In this document: positions 1 to 8,164 of the stretch, one piece after another | How the letters are laid out: every line of letters starts with the position of its first letter | Position numbering within the stretch: position 1 is the first letter of the stretch | NCBI GenBank assembly: GCA_963798795.1 | Contig: CAWCUZ010000001.1 | Coordinates: 2,480,001-2,544,000 of the forward strand | DNA: 64,000 bases | DNA from: CAWCUZ01 sp963798795 | GTDB taxonomy: Bacteria; Acidobacteriota; Vicinamibacteria; Vicinamibacterales; SCN-69-37 | Direction of reading: 5' to 3' | Translations under genes and position numbers: made by a program | Notes under the pieces: model-generated | The model's input: the letters and a program-made list of their open reading frames with translations, nothing else | The model's database searches: none | What the model was told of the DNA's origin: nothing

Positions 1-1148
1 GCCGCTTGTCCGAGAAGTTGTACAGGAACGCGAACTTGTTCGACGCGTTCAGCTGGTAGTTCAGCTTGCCGTTGTAGTTGGTCAGGATCGTCAGGTCCTC
101 GTGCAGACAGGCCTGCGAGTCCTTCAGGTGGTCGTAGTCGCTCGGCGGCGGCGAGCACTCCGGCGTGTCCTTGTAGAAACCGAGGACGCTGCCACTGATC
201 CGCTGCTGGGCCATCGCGCCCCACCACCAGAAGCGGTTGCGCTGAATCGGCCCGCCCAGTTCGCCGCCGGTACTCGGCGTAGTACTTCAGCGGCGCGCCC
301 GACAGCGGCGCCGTCGACGACCCGCCGCTCTCGAACAGGGCGCGGCTCACGTTGTTCGACTGCATCTGCTTGCCGTCGTAACCGAAGCGCGCCGTGCCTT
401 TGAACACGTTCGACCCGCTGCGCGTCACCAGGTTGATGTTGATGCCGCTCGTCTGCACCGACACGTCCGAGCCGCCCGTCGTCACCTGGATCTCTTCGAA
501 CGCGTCGAAGTCGTAATACTGCGCCGAGGCCATGGCCGCCATGTCGGTCGTCGTCCCGCCGTCGATGTTCCACATCGCCTGCGAGCTGCCCACGCCGCGC
601 GTCGAAAAGCCCGGCTGCTGCCCCGACGTCGACCCGCCCACGTTCACGCCGTTGACGATGACGCCCGGCACCATGTTGAGCACGACCCAGGGGTCGCGCG
701 CCGTCGGCACTGCGTCGAGCACTTCACGGTTGAAGGTGGCGCCCGTGCTCACGTTCTTCGTGTCCACGACCGGCGCCGCGCCCGACACCGTCACCGTCTC
801 CTGGACGGTCGACACGTCGAGCTTGGCGTTGATCTCGGCCGAGAACGCCGTCTGGATGACGATCCCTTCCCGCTTCACGATGTTGAACCCCGACAGATTG
901 AAGGTCACCGTATAGGTGCCGATCGGGATCTGCGGGAAGCGATACGCGCCGGTCGACGACGTGATCGCAATCTGGGCCCGCTGCAGCGCGGGCCCTTCCA
1001 GCGTGACGGTGACCCCGGGGACCGGCGCATTGCTCGAGTCGGTCGCCTTCCCGAAGATCTCGCCCGTCGACAACTGGGCGTAGGCCGACCCGGCCGCGAG
1101 AGCCACCAGGGCTCCTGCCAGGACGGTCAGTCGAAACACACGCAACAT
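1..1148 (-). CDS. Oar-like TonB-dependent receptor, copy 1 (3' end outside window, frameshifted)
   Basis: N-terminal part of an outer-membrane TonB-dependent receptor with a carboxypeptidase-regulatory-like domain, the first of four tandem paralogs. The start at 1148 follows a GAGGAG ribosome-binding site and gives a Sec signal peptide beginning MLRVFRLTVLAGALVALAAG, nearly identical to the other copies. The regulatory-like domain and plug follow, and the beta-barrel runs out of the window. Next to paralog sequence, an extra G near 270 (in the stretch gccgccggtactcgg, where paralogs have gccgccgtattcgg) shifts the frame. Beyond it the reading frame and the paralog match resume in another frame. 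The shift could be a base-calling indel or a real inactivation. In the plug it reads VQTSGININLV where the other copies have VMTSG. Substrate unknown; Oar-type receptors are thought to take up large oligomers or proteins. Confidence 0.85.
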   Translation of the reverse strand, partial: MLRVFRLTVLAGALVALAAGSAYAQLSTGEIFGKATDSSNAPVPGVTVTLEGPALQRAQIAITSSTGAYRFPQIPIGTYTVTFNLSGFNIVKREGIVIQTAFSAEINAKLDVSTVQETVTVSGAAPVVDTKNVSTGATFNREVLDAVPTARDPWVVLNMVPGVIVNGVNVGGSTSGQQPGFSTRGVGSSQAMWNIDGGTTTDMAAMASAQYYDFDAFEEIQVTTGGSDVSVQTSGININLVTRSGSNVFKGTARFGYDGKQMQSNNVSRALFESGGSSTAPLSGAPLKYYAEYRRRTGRADSAQPLLVVGRDGPAADQWQRPRFLQGHAGVLAAAERLRPPEGLAGLSARGPDDPDQLQRQAELPAERVEQVRVPVQLLGQA

Positions 1149-1216
1149 AGCTCCTCCTCGCGTGCACCAACACAGACGGAACCGGACGATGCACTGAGAC
1201 CAGGGGGTGGTCTGGG

Positions 1217-1285
1217 CTGGAGTAAGGTAGGGTCAGGTGCCCGCTGGCCGCAATGCTCTGCGTGTGTATATACAGACCTGGAGTA
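1217..1285 (-). promoter_or_regulatory. Twin TACTCCAG boxes upstream of receptor copy 1
   Basis: Two direct copies of TACTCCAG (plus strand ctggagta at 1217-1224 and 1278-1285) lie 61 bp apart start to start, upstream of the receptor start at 1148. The same pair at exactly the same spacing precedes copies 2 and 3. Next to the distal box, minus-strand GTATATAC could be part of a -10. A regulator-binding role is inference from the conservation. Confidence 0.5.
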
Positions 1286-1454
1286 AAGCTGCAGGCTCGC
1301 CCCGGGGACGGCGAGGGCAGGCCCGCCAGATTGGTCCGCGGGATGCTGGAGGATCCCGGAAATCGGCTGAGGCTGGGCCGCGCGGACCGGCGCGGCGTAC
1401 GAAAGGCGCACATGCCGCCGTTCCAGGCTCAGCCGGTTCTGCCGTACACAACAA

Positions 1455-1486
1455 GCGCCGCCGAGGCTCGAAGACCCCGGCGGCGC
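1455..1486 (-). terminator. Hairpin terminator after receptor copy 2
   Basis: The arms gcgccgccgagg (1455-1466) and ccccggcggcgc (1475-1486) pair with one mismatch. In the minus direction they are followed by a T-rich stretch (plus strand acacaacaa). It lies 31 bp past the stop of copy 2. A nearly identical hairpin follows copy 3, so the 3' flank was duplicated with the gene. Confidence 0.55.
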
Positions 1487-1516
1487 CTGCCGTTCGTCAG
1501 GTGGAGGACTGACGGC

Positions 1517-4474
1517 TTAGAAGTTCACCCTCGCCATGATGCGGAGGATGCGCGGAGCGACGATGCTCGACACACGGTCGAACGTCGACTGGTCCAGCCG
1601 GTTGCTGGAGTAGCCTCGGATCGTCGCCACGTTGAACAGGTTGAACGCCGTGATCGACAGGTTCAGCCGGCGGCCGCCGCCCAGGCCGAAGTTCTTGTCG
1701 ACCATCGCGTCCACCATCTTCAACGTCGGCAGATGCGTGGTGCCGCTCGGCTCGACCTGCCACGTCATCGTGCTGGTGGTCGAGCTCGAGGTCGTTCGCG
1801 TGCGGAACCGGGGCGACACGCTGGTGCGGTACTGGATCGTCCGCGAGCTGCCGTCCTGGATGTTCGCGTTGACGCCCGCGTTCCAGCCGCCCGGCAACTG
1901 GTAGCTGCCGTTCAGCTTGGCCACGAACCGGTTGCCGGAACTGTTGACGCCGTGCGTGTAGTCGTACTGCGTCAGGTTGAACGAGTTCGTGCCGTAGCTG
2001 CGCGAGTCGTTCCACGTGAACGATCCGTTCATCTGCCAGCGGTTGCTGAGCCGCTTCCGGGCCGTCAGTTCCCAGCCCCTGAAGGTGCTGTACACGTCCG
2101 ACGGCGAGTTCGACCGGTTGTTCACGTTCGGCAGCACGGGCGCATCCGCCTTCACGCGCCAGTAGGTCCAGCCGGCGGCCGGGGTCCCCGGCGGCAGCGT
2201 GGCCAGATCGTCGGCCGACGGCGTCCAGGCCGTTTCCTCCCACATGTCGGCGGTCTCGCCGATCGTGCGGGTGAAGCTGCTGCGGTCGAACTGCCGGATG
2301 ATGTAGTTGAGGCCCACGCCGAAGTTCGCCATCAGCTCGTGCTCGATGCCGATGATCCCCTCGCGGGTGCGCTGGTTCCTCAGGCCCGGATCGATCGTGT
2401 TGGCCGACGCGACGGGCTGGCCGCTGGACAGGTCCAGGTTGCCACCGTTGACACGGATGGTCGACAAATCGAGCTCGTCGCGGGTGATGAACTGATCGCC
2501 ATTCAGGTCGTTCCACTCGGCGCGCAGCTCGACGCCCGTGTTCGGGTCGAGGTTGTCGGAGAAGAGCCCCGCCTGGTTGAAGTAGTAGGCGTAGGTCCCC
2601 TTCAGGATCGTCTTGCCGTTGCCCAGCAGGTCGTAGGTGGCCGACAGGCGCGGCGACACGTCGTTCCACGCGATGCCTGCGTCACCGCCGTTGTACGTGA
2701 ACGCCGGCAGGTAGTCCGGCACGATCGGATTGGCGACCGTCGACGAGGCCTCGGCCTTGTCGTCCTGATAGTCCCACCGCAGCCCGAGGTTCAACCGCAG
2801 CCGGCCCTTGCTGTACCAGTCCTGCAGGTAGGCGCTGTACTGCCACAGGTCGATCTTGTAGTTGGCGTCGCGCTCGAGATAGGCGTAGGCGCCCGTCGAG
2901 CTGCCCGTGCTGTTGATCAGGGCGATCGCGTACCCGCCGTAGTGGTCGAACGTCGACCAGGGCGACGAATGGTAGCGGAATCCGAACTTCAAGGCATGGT
3001 CGCCGCCCAGCATGTTCGACAGGAAGTAGCTGCTGTCGGTCTTGACCTCGATCGTCGGCCGCTCCGTGATGTACTGGTCCACCGCCCGATGCCACGTGTT
3101 CGTGTTGTCATCATAGAGCGGCTGCAGGTTGAACTGCGTGTCCGGGTTCTGGAAGTCGAGGCTGAAGCCGCCCTGCAGATCCTCGAACGTCGTGTCGAAG
3201 ACCAGCTTGTCGGTCAGAATCCACGTCCACTTGACGTTGTAGCCGGCGTGCAGCGGATTGCGGCTGTTGTACTGCCGGTAGGTCGTCTCGGGCGGCCGCG
3301 TGGCGCTGGCCCCGCGGGCGTTCCGCGTCTTGTCCGAGAAGTTGTACAGGAACGCGAACTTGTTCGCCGAGTTGAGCTGGTAGTTCAGCTTCCCGTTGTA
3401 GTTGGTCAACTGGGTCCTGTCGTCGTGCAGGCACGCCCAGGTGTCCTTGATGTGATCGTAGTCGCTCGGCGGCGGCGTGCACTCCGGCGTGTCCTTGAAA
3501 AACCCGACCACGCTCGAGTTGATCTTCTGCTGCGCGACGGCGCCCCACCACCAGAAGCGGTTCCGCTGAATCGGGCCGCCCAGTTCGCCGCCGTATTCGG
3601 CGTAGTACTTCAGCGGTGCACCCGACAGCGGCGTCGTCGTCGAGCCGCCGCTGTAGAACAGCTCCCGACTGACGTTGTTCGACTGCATCTGGTGGCCGTT
3701 GTAGCCGACTCGCGCCGTACCCTTGAACACGTTCGACCCGCTGCGCGTCACCAGGTTGATGTTGATGCCGCTCGTCATGACCGACACGTCCGAGCCGCCC
3801 GTCGTCACCTGGATCTCTTCGAACGCGTCGAAGTCGTAATACTGCGCTGACGCACCCGTCGCCGCCATGTCGGTCGTCGTCCCGCCGTCGATGTTCCACA
3901 TCGCCTGCGAGCTGCCCACGCCGCGCGTCGAGAAGCCCGGCTGCTGGCCCGAGGTCGACCCGCCCACGTTCACGCCGTTGACGATGACGCCCGGCACCAT
4001 GTTGAGCACGACCCACGGGTCGCGCGCCGTCGGCACCGCGTCCAGCACTTCACGGTTGAAGGTGGCGCCCGTGCTCACGTTCTTCGTGTCCACGACCGGC
4101 GCCGCGCCCGACACCGTCACCGTCTCCTGGACGGTCGACACCTCGAGTTTGGCGTTGATTTCGGCCGAGAACGCCGTCTGGATGACGACACCCTCGTGCT
4201 TGACGGTCTTGAACCCCGACAGGCCGAAGGTCACCGTGTAGGTGCCAATCGGGATCTGCGGGAATCGATACGCGCCGGTCGACGACGTGATCGCAATCTG
4301 GGCCCGCTGCAGCGCCGGGCCTTCCAGTGTGACGGTGACCCCGGGGACCGGCGCATTGCTCGAGTCGGTCGCCTTCCCGAAGATCTCACCCGTCGACAAC
4401 TGGGCGTAGGCCGACCCGGCTGCGAGAGCCACCAGGGCTCCTGCCAGGACGGTCAGTCGAAACACACGCACCAT
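1517..4474 (-). CDS. Oar-like TonB-dependent receptor, copy 2
   Basis: Complete 985-residue outer-membrane receptor. Residues 1-24 form a Sec signal peptide (ending AAGSAYA), about 27-110 a carboxypeptidase-regulatory-like beta-sandwich (GEIFGKATDSSNAPVPGVTV), about 120-240 a TonB plug (IDGG, INLVTRSGSN), and the rest a beta-barrel ending in ARVNF, whose terminal Phe is the usual BAM signal. The barrel carries an EF-hand-like loop DLNGDQFITRDE (plus 2474-2509) and a WWWGA stretch after the plug. The start has a GAGGAG ribosome-binding site. Residues 1 to about 240 match copy 3 almost exactly, while the barrels diverge, which suggests recent conversion of the 5' ends. No SusD-like partner is nearby, as expected for Oar-type receptors. 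Substrate unknown. Confidence 0.92.
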   Translation of the reverse strand: MVRVFRLTVLAGALVALAAGSAYAQLSTGEIFGKATDSSNAPVPGVTVTLEGPALQRAQIAITSSTGAYRFPQIPIGTYTVTFGLSGFKTVKHEGVVIQTAFSAEINAKLEVSTVQETVTVSGAAPVVDTKNVSTGATFNREVLDAVPTARDPWVVLNMVPGVIVNGVNVGGSTSGQQPGFSTRGVGSSQAMWNIDGGTTTDMAATGASAQYYDFDAFEEIQVTTGGSDVSVMTSGININLVTRSGSNVFKGTARVGYNGHQMQSNNVSRELFYSGGSTTTPLSGAPLKYYAEYGGELGGPIQRNRFWWWGAVAQQKINSSVVGFFKDTPECTPPPSDYDHIKDTWACLHDDRTQLTNYNGKLNYQLNSANKFAFLYNFSDKTRNARGASATRPPETTYRQYNSRNPLHAGYNVKWTWILTDKLVFDTTFEDLQGGFSLDFQNPDTQFNLQPLYDDNTNTWHRAVDQYITERPTIEVKTDSSYFLSNMLGGDHALKFGFRYHSSPWSTFDHYGGYAIALINSTGSSTGAYAYLERDANYKIDLWQYSAYLQDWYSKGRLRLNLGLRWDYQDDKAEASSTVANPIVPDYLPAFTYNGGDAGIAWNDVSPRLSATYDLLGNGKTILKGTYAYYFNQAGLFSDNLDPNTGVELRAEWNDLNGDQFITRDELDLSTIRVNGGNLDLSSGQPVASANTIDPGLRNQRTREGIIGIEHELMANFGVGLNYIIRQFDRSSFTRTIGETADMWEETAWTPSADDLATLPPGTPAAGWTYWRVKADAPVLPNVNNRSNSPSDVYSTFRGWELTARKRLSNRWQMNGSFTWNDSRSYGTNSFNLTQYDYTHGVNSSGNRFVAKLNGSYQLPGGWNAGVNANIQDGSSRTIQYRTSVSPRFRTRTTSSSTTSTMTWQVEPSGTTHLPTLKMVDAMVDKNFGLGGGRRLNLSITAFNLFNVATIRGYSSNRLDQSTFDRVSSIVAPRILRIMARVNF

Positions 4475-4532
4475 AGCTCCTCCTCGCGTGTAGCCAAACG
4501 GAACGTGGACGGAACCGGAATGGTCTACTGGG

Positions 4533-4601
4533 CTGGAGTAATGTAGAGGCGCGTGCTGGCCTGGTGCAATGCTGCCTCTGAGTATGAACTGTGCTGGAGT
4601 A
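4533..4601 (-). promoter_or_regulatory. Twin TACTCCAG boxes upstream of receptor copy 2
   Basis: Minus-strand TACTCCAG occurs at 4533-4540 and 4594-4601, 61 bp apart. The proximal box is 59 bp from the start codon at 4474, and CAGCCCAG follows it as in the other copies. It is probably a shared operator or activator element, inferred from conservation only. Confidence 0.5.
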
Positions 4602-4721
4602 TAGACTTAGGCCGAGAGCCCGAAGACCGCTGAATTAGGCCTGAGCCACGGCCTTCTGCTGGCGAATATAGCGCGAATCCAGTCGCCCTACTCAGACAAA
4701 CCGACCCTTCTGGCACAACAA

Positions 4722-4753
4722 GCGCCGCCGAGGCCCGAAAGCCCCGGCGGCGC
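4722..4753 (-). terminator. Hairpin terminator after receptor copy 3
   Basis: Arms gcgccgccgagg (4722-4733) and ccccggcggcgc (4742-4753) match the hairpin behind copy 2, again followed in the minus direction by a T-rich tract. It lies 30 bp past the copy 3 stop. Confidence 0.55.
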
Positions 4754-4783
4754 CTGCGGTTCGTCAGGTTGAAGACTGACGGT

Positions 4784-7747
4784 CTAGAAGTTCACCCTCG
4801 CCATGATGCGGACGATGCGTGGGGCGACGATGCTCGACACGCGGTCGAACGTCGACTGATCCAGCCGGTTGCTGGAGTAGCCCCGGATCGTCGCCACGTT
4901 GAACAGGTTGAACGCCGTGATCGACAGGTTCAGCCGGCGGCCGCTGCCCAGGCTGAAGTTCTTGTCCACCATCGCGTCCACCATCTTCAACGTCGGCAGG
5001 TGCGTCGTGCCGCTCGGATCCACCTGCCAGGTCACTGTGCTGCTGGTCTGGCTGGAGGTCGTCCGGCTGCGATACCGCGGGTCGATGCTGGCGCGGTACT
5101 GGATCGTGCGCGAGCTGCCGTCCTGGATGTTCGCGTTGACGCCCGCGTTCCAGCCGCCCGGCAACTGGTAGCTGCCGTTCAGCTTCACCACGAACCGGTT
5201 GCCGGCACCGTTGTAGCCGAGCTGCTTGTTCTCGTTCGTGTGGTTGAAATCGGTCGACCCGTAGTTGCGGTCGTCGTTCCAGGTGAACGAGCCGTTCATC
5301 TGCCAGCGGTTGCTCAGCCGCTTGCGCGCCGTGAGTTCGACGCCCCGGTAGACGCCGTAGACGCTGGAGGGCGCGTTGGCCCGGTTGTTGTTGTTGGCCA
5401 GCACCGGCGCATCCGCCTTCACCCGCCAGTAGCTCCAGCCGGTGGTCGGCGTGCCGGGCGGCAGCGTCGCCAGGTCGTCGGCCGTCGGCGTCCATGCCAC
5501 TTCCTCCCACATGTCGGCCGTCTCGCCGATGATACGGGTGAAGCTGCCGCGGTCGAAGTGCCGGTAGATGTAGTTCAGGCCCACGCCGAAGTTCGCCATC
5601 AGCTCGTGCTCGATGCCGACGATACCTTCGCGCGTCCGGCTGTTCTTCAGCCCCGGATCGATCGTGTTGGTCGACGGCACCGGCGCGCCGGTTGACAGGT
5701 CGATGTTGCCGAACGTGACCCGCGCGTCCGCCGGATCGTGCGAGATCTCGTCCGACTGGATGAACTGGTCGCCGTTCTTGTCGTCCCACTCCACGCGGAC
5801 TTCCACGCCCCGATTCGGATTGAGGTTGTCCGAGAAGAGCCCCGCCTGGTTGTAGTAGAAGGCGTACGTGCCCTTCAGCACCGTCTTGCCGGTGCCGAAC
5901 AGGTCATAGGTGGCCGACAGGCGCGGCGATACGTCGTTCCACGCGATCCCGGCATCCAGACCCCCGAAGTCGTACGCGGGCAGCAGCTCCGGCGCCAGCG
6001 GCACCGCCACGACCGACGACGGATTCGCCTTGTCGTCCTGATAGTCCCACCGCAGCCCGAGGTTCAACCGCAGCCGGCCCTTGCTGTAGGAGTCCTGCAG
6101 GTAGGCGCCGTACTGCGCGAGCGACATGTCGAGGTTCTCGTCGCGCTCGAGGTAGGCATACTTGCCCGTCGAGCTGCCGGTGCTGTTGATCAGCGCGATC
6201 GCGTACCCGCCGTAGTGGTCGAACGTGTTCCACGGCGACGAGTGATAGCGGAACCCGAACTTCAGGGCGTGGTCGCCGCCCAGCATGTTCGACAGGAAGT
6301 AGCTGCTGTCGGTCTTCACCTCGATCGTCGGCCGCTCCGTGATGTACTGATCGTGCGACCGGTGCCACGTGTTCGTGTCGTCGTCGTAGAGCGGCTGCAG
6401 GTTGAACTGCGTGTCCGGGTTCTGGAAGTCGAGGCTGAAGCCGCCCTGCAGATCCTCGAACGTCGTGTCGAAGACCAGCTTGTCGGTCAGAATCCACGTC
6501 CACTTCAGGTTGTAGCCGGCGTGCAGCGGGTTGCGGCTGTTGTACTGCCGGTAGGTCGTCTCGGGCGGGTGCGTCGAATTGGCCCCGCGGGTATTGCGCG
6601 TCTTGTCCGAGAAGTTGTACAGGAACGCGAGCTTGTTCGCCGCGTTCAGCTGGTAGTTCAATTTGCCGTTCGCGTTGGTGAGCTGGGTCTTGTCATCGTG
6701 CAGACACGCCTGCGTGTCCTTCAGATGCTCGTAGTCGCTGGGCGGGGGCGAGCACTCGGGTGTCTCCTTGAAGAAGCCGAGCACGCTCGAGTTGATCTTC
6801 TGCTGCGCCAGCGCGCCCCACCACCAGAGCCGGTTCCGCCGAATCGGCCCGCCCAGTTCGCCGCCGTATTCGGCGTAGTACTTCAGCGGCGCGCCCGACA
6901 GCGGTCTCGTCGACGACCCGCCGCTCTCGAACAGGGCGCGGTTCACGTTGTTCGACTGCATCTGGCTGCCGTCATAGCCGACCCGGCCGGTGCCCTTGAA
7001 CACGTTCGAGCCGCTGCGCGTCACCAGGTTGATGTTGATGCCGCTCGTCATGACCGACACGTCCGATCCGCCCGTCGTCACCTGGATCTCTTCGAACGCG
7101 TCGAAGTCGTAATACTGCGCCGACGCACCCGTCGCCGCCATGTCGGTCGTCGTCCCGCCGTCGATGTTCCACATCGCCTGCGAGCTGCCCACGCCGCGCG
7201 TCGAGAAGCCCGGCTGCTGGCCCGAGGTCGACCCGCCCACGTTCACGCCGTTGACGATGACGCCCGGCACCATGTTGAGCACGACCCACGGGTCGCGCGC
7301 CGTCGGCACCGCGTCCAGCACTTCACGGTTGAAGGTGGCGCCCGTGCTCACGTTCTTCGTGTCCACGACCGGCGCCGCGCCCGACACCGTCACCGTCTCC
7401 TGGACGGTCGACACCTCGAGTTTGGCGTTGATTTCGGCCGAGAACGCCGTCTGGATGACGACACCCTCGCGCTTGACGGTCTTGAACCCCGACAGGCCGA
7501 AGGTCACCGTGTAGGTGCCAATCGGGATCTGCGGGAATCGATACGCGCCGGTCGACGACGTGATCGCAATCTGGGCCCGCTGCAGCGCCGGGCCTTCCAG
7601 TGTGACGGTGACCCCGGGGACCGGCGCATTGCTCGAGTCGGTCGCCTTCCCGAAGATCTCACCCGTCGACAACTGGGCGTAGGCCGACCCGGCTGCGAGA
7701 GCCACCAGGGCTCCTGCCAGGACGGTCAGTCGAAACACACGCACCAT
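4784..7747 (-). CDS. Oar-like TonB-dependent receptor, copy 3
   Basis: Complete 987-residue paralog with the same layout: signal peptide (MVRVFRLTVLAGALVALAAG), carboxypeptidase-regulatory-like domain, plug, and barrel ending ARVNF. The 5' end and upstream flank (about 7000-7800) are almost base-identical to those of copy 2 (about 3727-4530). The only protein change I see in roughly the first 240 residues is Arg for His in KTVKREGVV. The barrel differs more, including a different segment around the EF-hand-like loop DKNGDQFIQSDE (plus 5747-5782). GAGGAG precedes the start. Presumably an outer-membrane importer energised by TonB-ExbBD encoded elsewhere; substrate unknown. Confidence 0.92.
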   Translation of the reverse strand: MVRVFRLTVLAGALVALAAGSAYAQLSTGEIFGKATDSSNAPVPGVTVTLEGPALQRAQIAITSSTGAYRFPQIPIGTYTVTFGLSGFKTVKREGVVIQTAFSAEINAKLEVSTVQETVTVSGAAPVVDTKNVSTGATFNREVLDAVPTARDPWVVLNMVPGVIVNGVNVGGSTSGQQPGFSTRGVGSSQAMWNIDGGTTTDMAATGASAQYYDFDAFEEIQVTTGGSDVSVMTSGININLVTRSGSNVFKGTGRVGYDGSQMQSNNVNRALFESGGSSTRPLSGAPLKYYAEYGGELGGPIRRNRLWWWGALAQQKINSSVLGFFKETPECSPPPSDYEHLKDTQACLHDDKTQLTNANGKLNYQLNAANKLAFLYNFSDKTRNTRGANSTHPPETTYRQYNSRNPLHAGYNLKWTWILTDKLVFDTTFEDLQGGFSLDFQNPDTQFNLQPLYDDDTNTWHRSHDQYITERPTIEVKTDSSYFLSNMLGGDHALKFGFRYHSSPWNTFDHYGGYAIALINSTGSSTGKYAYLERDENLDMSLAQYGAYLQDSYSKGRLRLNLGLRWDYQDDKANPSSVVAVPLAPELLPAYDFGGLDAGIAWNDVSPRLSATYDLFGTGKTVLKGTYAFYYNQAGLFSDNLNPNRGVEVRVEWDDKNGDQFIQSDEISHDPADARVTFGNIDLSTGAPVPSTNTIDPGLKNSRTREGIVGIEHELMANFGVGLNYIYRHFDRGSFTRIIGETADMWEEVAWTPTADDLATLPPGTPTTGWSYWRVKADAPVLANNNNRANAPSSVYGVYRGVELTARKRLSNRWQMNGSFTWNDDRNYGSTDFNHTNENKQLGYNGAGNRFVVKLNGSYQLPGGWNAGVNANIQDGSSRTIQYRASIDPRYRSRTTSSQTSSTVTWQVDPSGTTHLPTLKMVDAMVDKNFSLGSGRRLNLSITAFNLFNVATIRGYSSNRLDQSTFDRVSSIVAPRIVRIMARVNF

Positions 7748-7805
7748 AGCTCCTCCTCGCGTGTAGCCAAACGGAACGTGGACGGAACCGGAATGATCTA
7801 CTGGG

Positions 7806-7874
7806 CTCGAGTAGGGTAGAAGCTCGTACTAGGTCTGAGCAATACTGCACGCTAGTACATACAGTACTGGAGTA
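7806..7874 (-). promoter_or_regulatory. Twin TACTC(C/G)AG boxes upstream of receptor copy 3
   Basis: Minus-strand TACTCGAG at 7806-7813 and TACTCCAG at 7867-7874 are again exactly 61 bp apart. The distal box sits in a 5-2-5 palindrome, gtactggagtac. The proximal box is 59 bp from the start at 7747. Confidence 0.5.
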
Positions 7875-7901
7875 CAGCCATAGATCCGATGTGGCTCGGC
7901 C

Positions 7902-7944
7902 GGCTGGATGGCCAGCTTTGACCCCGTTCGGCTGGCATTCCAGC
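7902..7944. repeat. Imperfect stem-loop in the copy 3/copy 4 spacer
   Basis: ggctggatggccagc (7902-7916) and gctggcattccagcc (7930-7944) pair over 15 bp with two mismatches and a 13-nt loop. The 417-bp spacer (7748-8164) otherwise holds the copy 3 promoter and the copy 4 terminator; I see no gene in it. Confidence 0.35.
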
Positions 7945-8044
7945 CCTTGGCTCACGACCTGCGCACTGAGACGAAGAAAAGGCGATGGCGCGTCAGATCG
8001 TCAATCGATTGGCAGATCTGTCACAGGCAGTGGTACAGAGGATC

Positions 8045-8080
8045 GGCGCCGTCCGGGTCAGACTGGCCCCGGACGGCGCC
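8045..8080 (-). terminator. Perfect 13-bp hairpin after receptor copy 4
   Basis: ggcgccgtccggg (8045-8057) pairs perfectly with cccggacggcgcc (8068-8080) across a 10-nt loop, 84 bp past the copy 4 stop. Its sequence differs from the hairpins behind copies 2 and 3, which fits copy 4 being the more diverged unit. No clear T-run follows, so it may protect the 3' end of the mRNA rather than terminate transcription. Confidence 0.45.
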
Positions 8081-8164
8081 GCTCCGAGCGTCAGGTGGAG
8101 GACTGACGCCCCTGTCGAGTGCGGGCCCGCCCCGGCGGCTGTCCGTCCGGGAGGGCACCGTTCG

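Noticed and set aside
1253..3850. Long open frame (865 codons) on the plus strand opposite receptor copy 2
   Set aside because: It is Arg/Val-rich with no domain signal, and lies antisense to a well-supported receptor gene. Such frames are expected opposite GC-rich genes.
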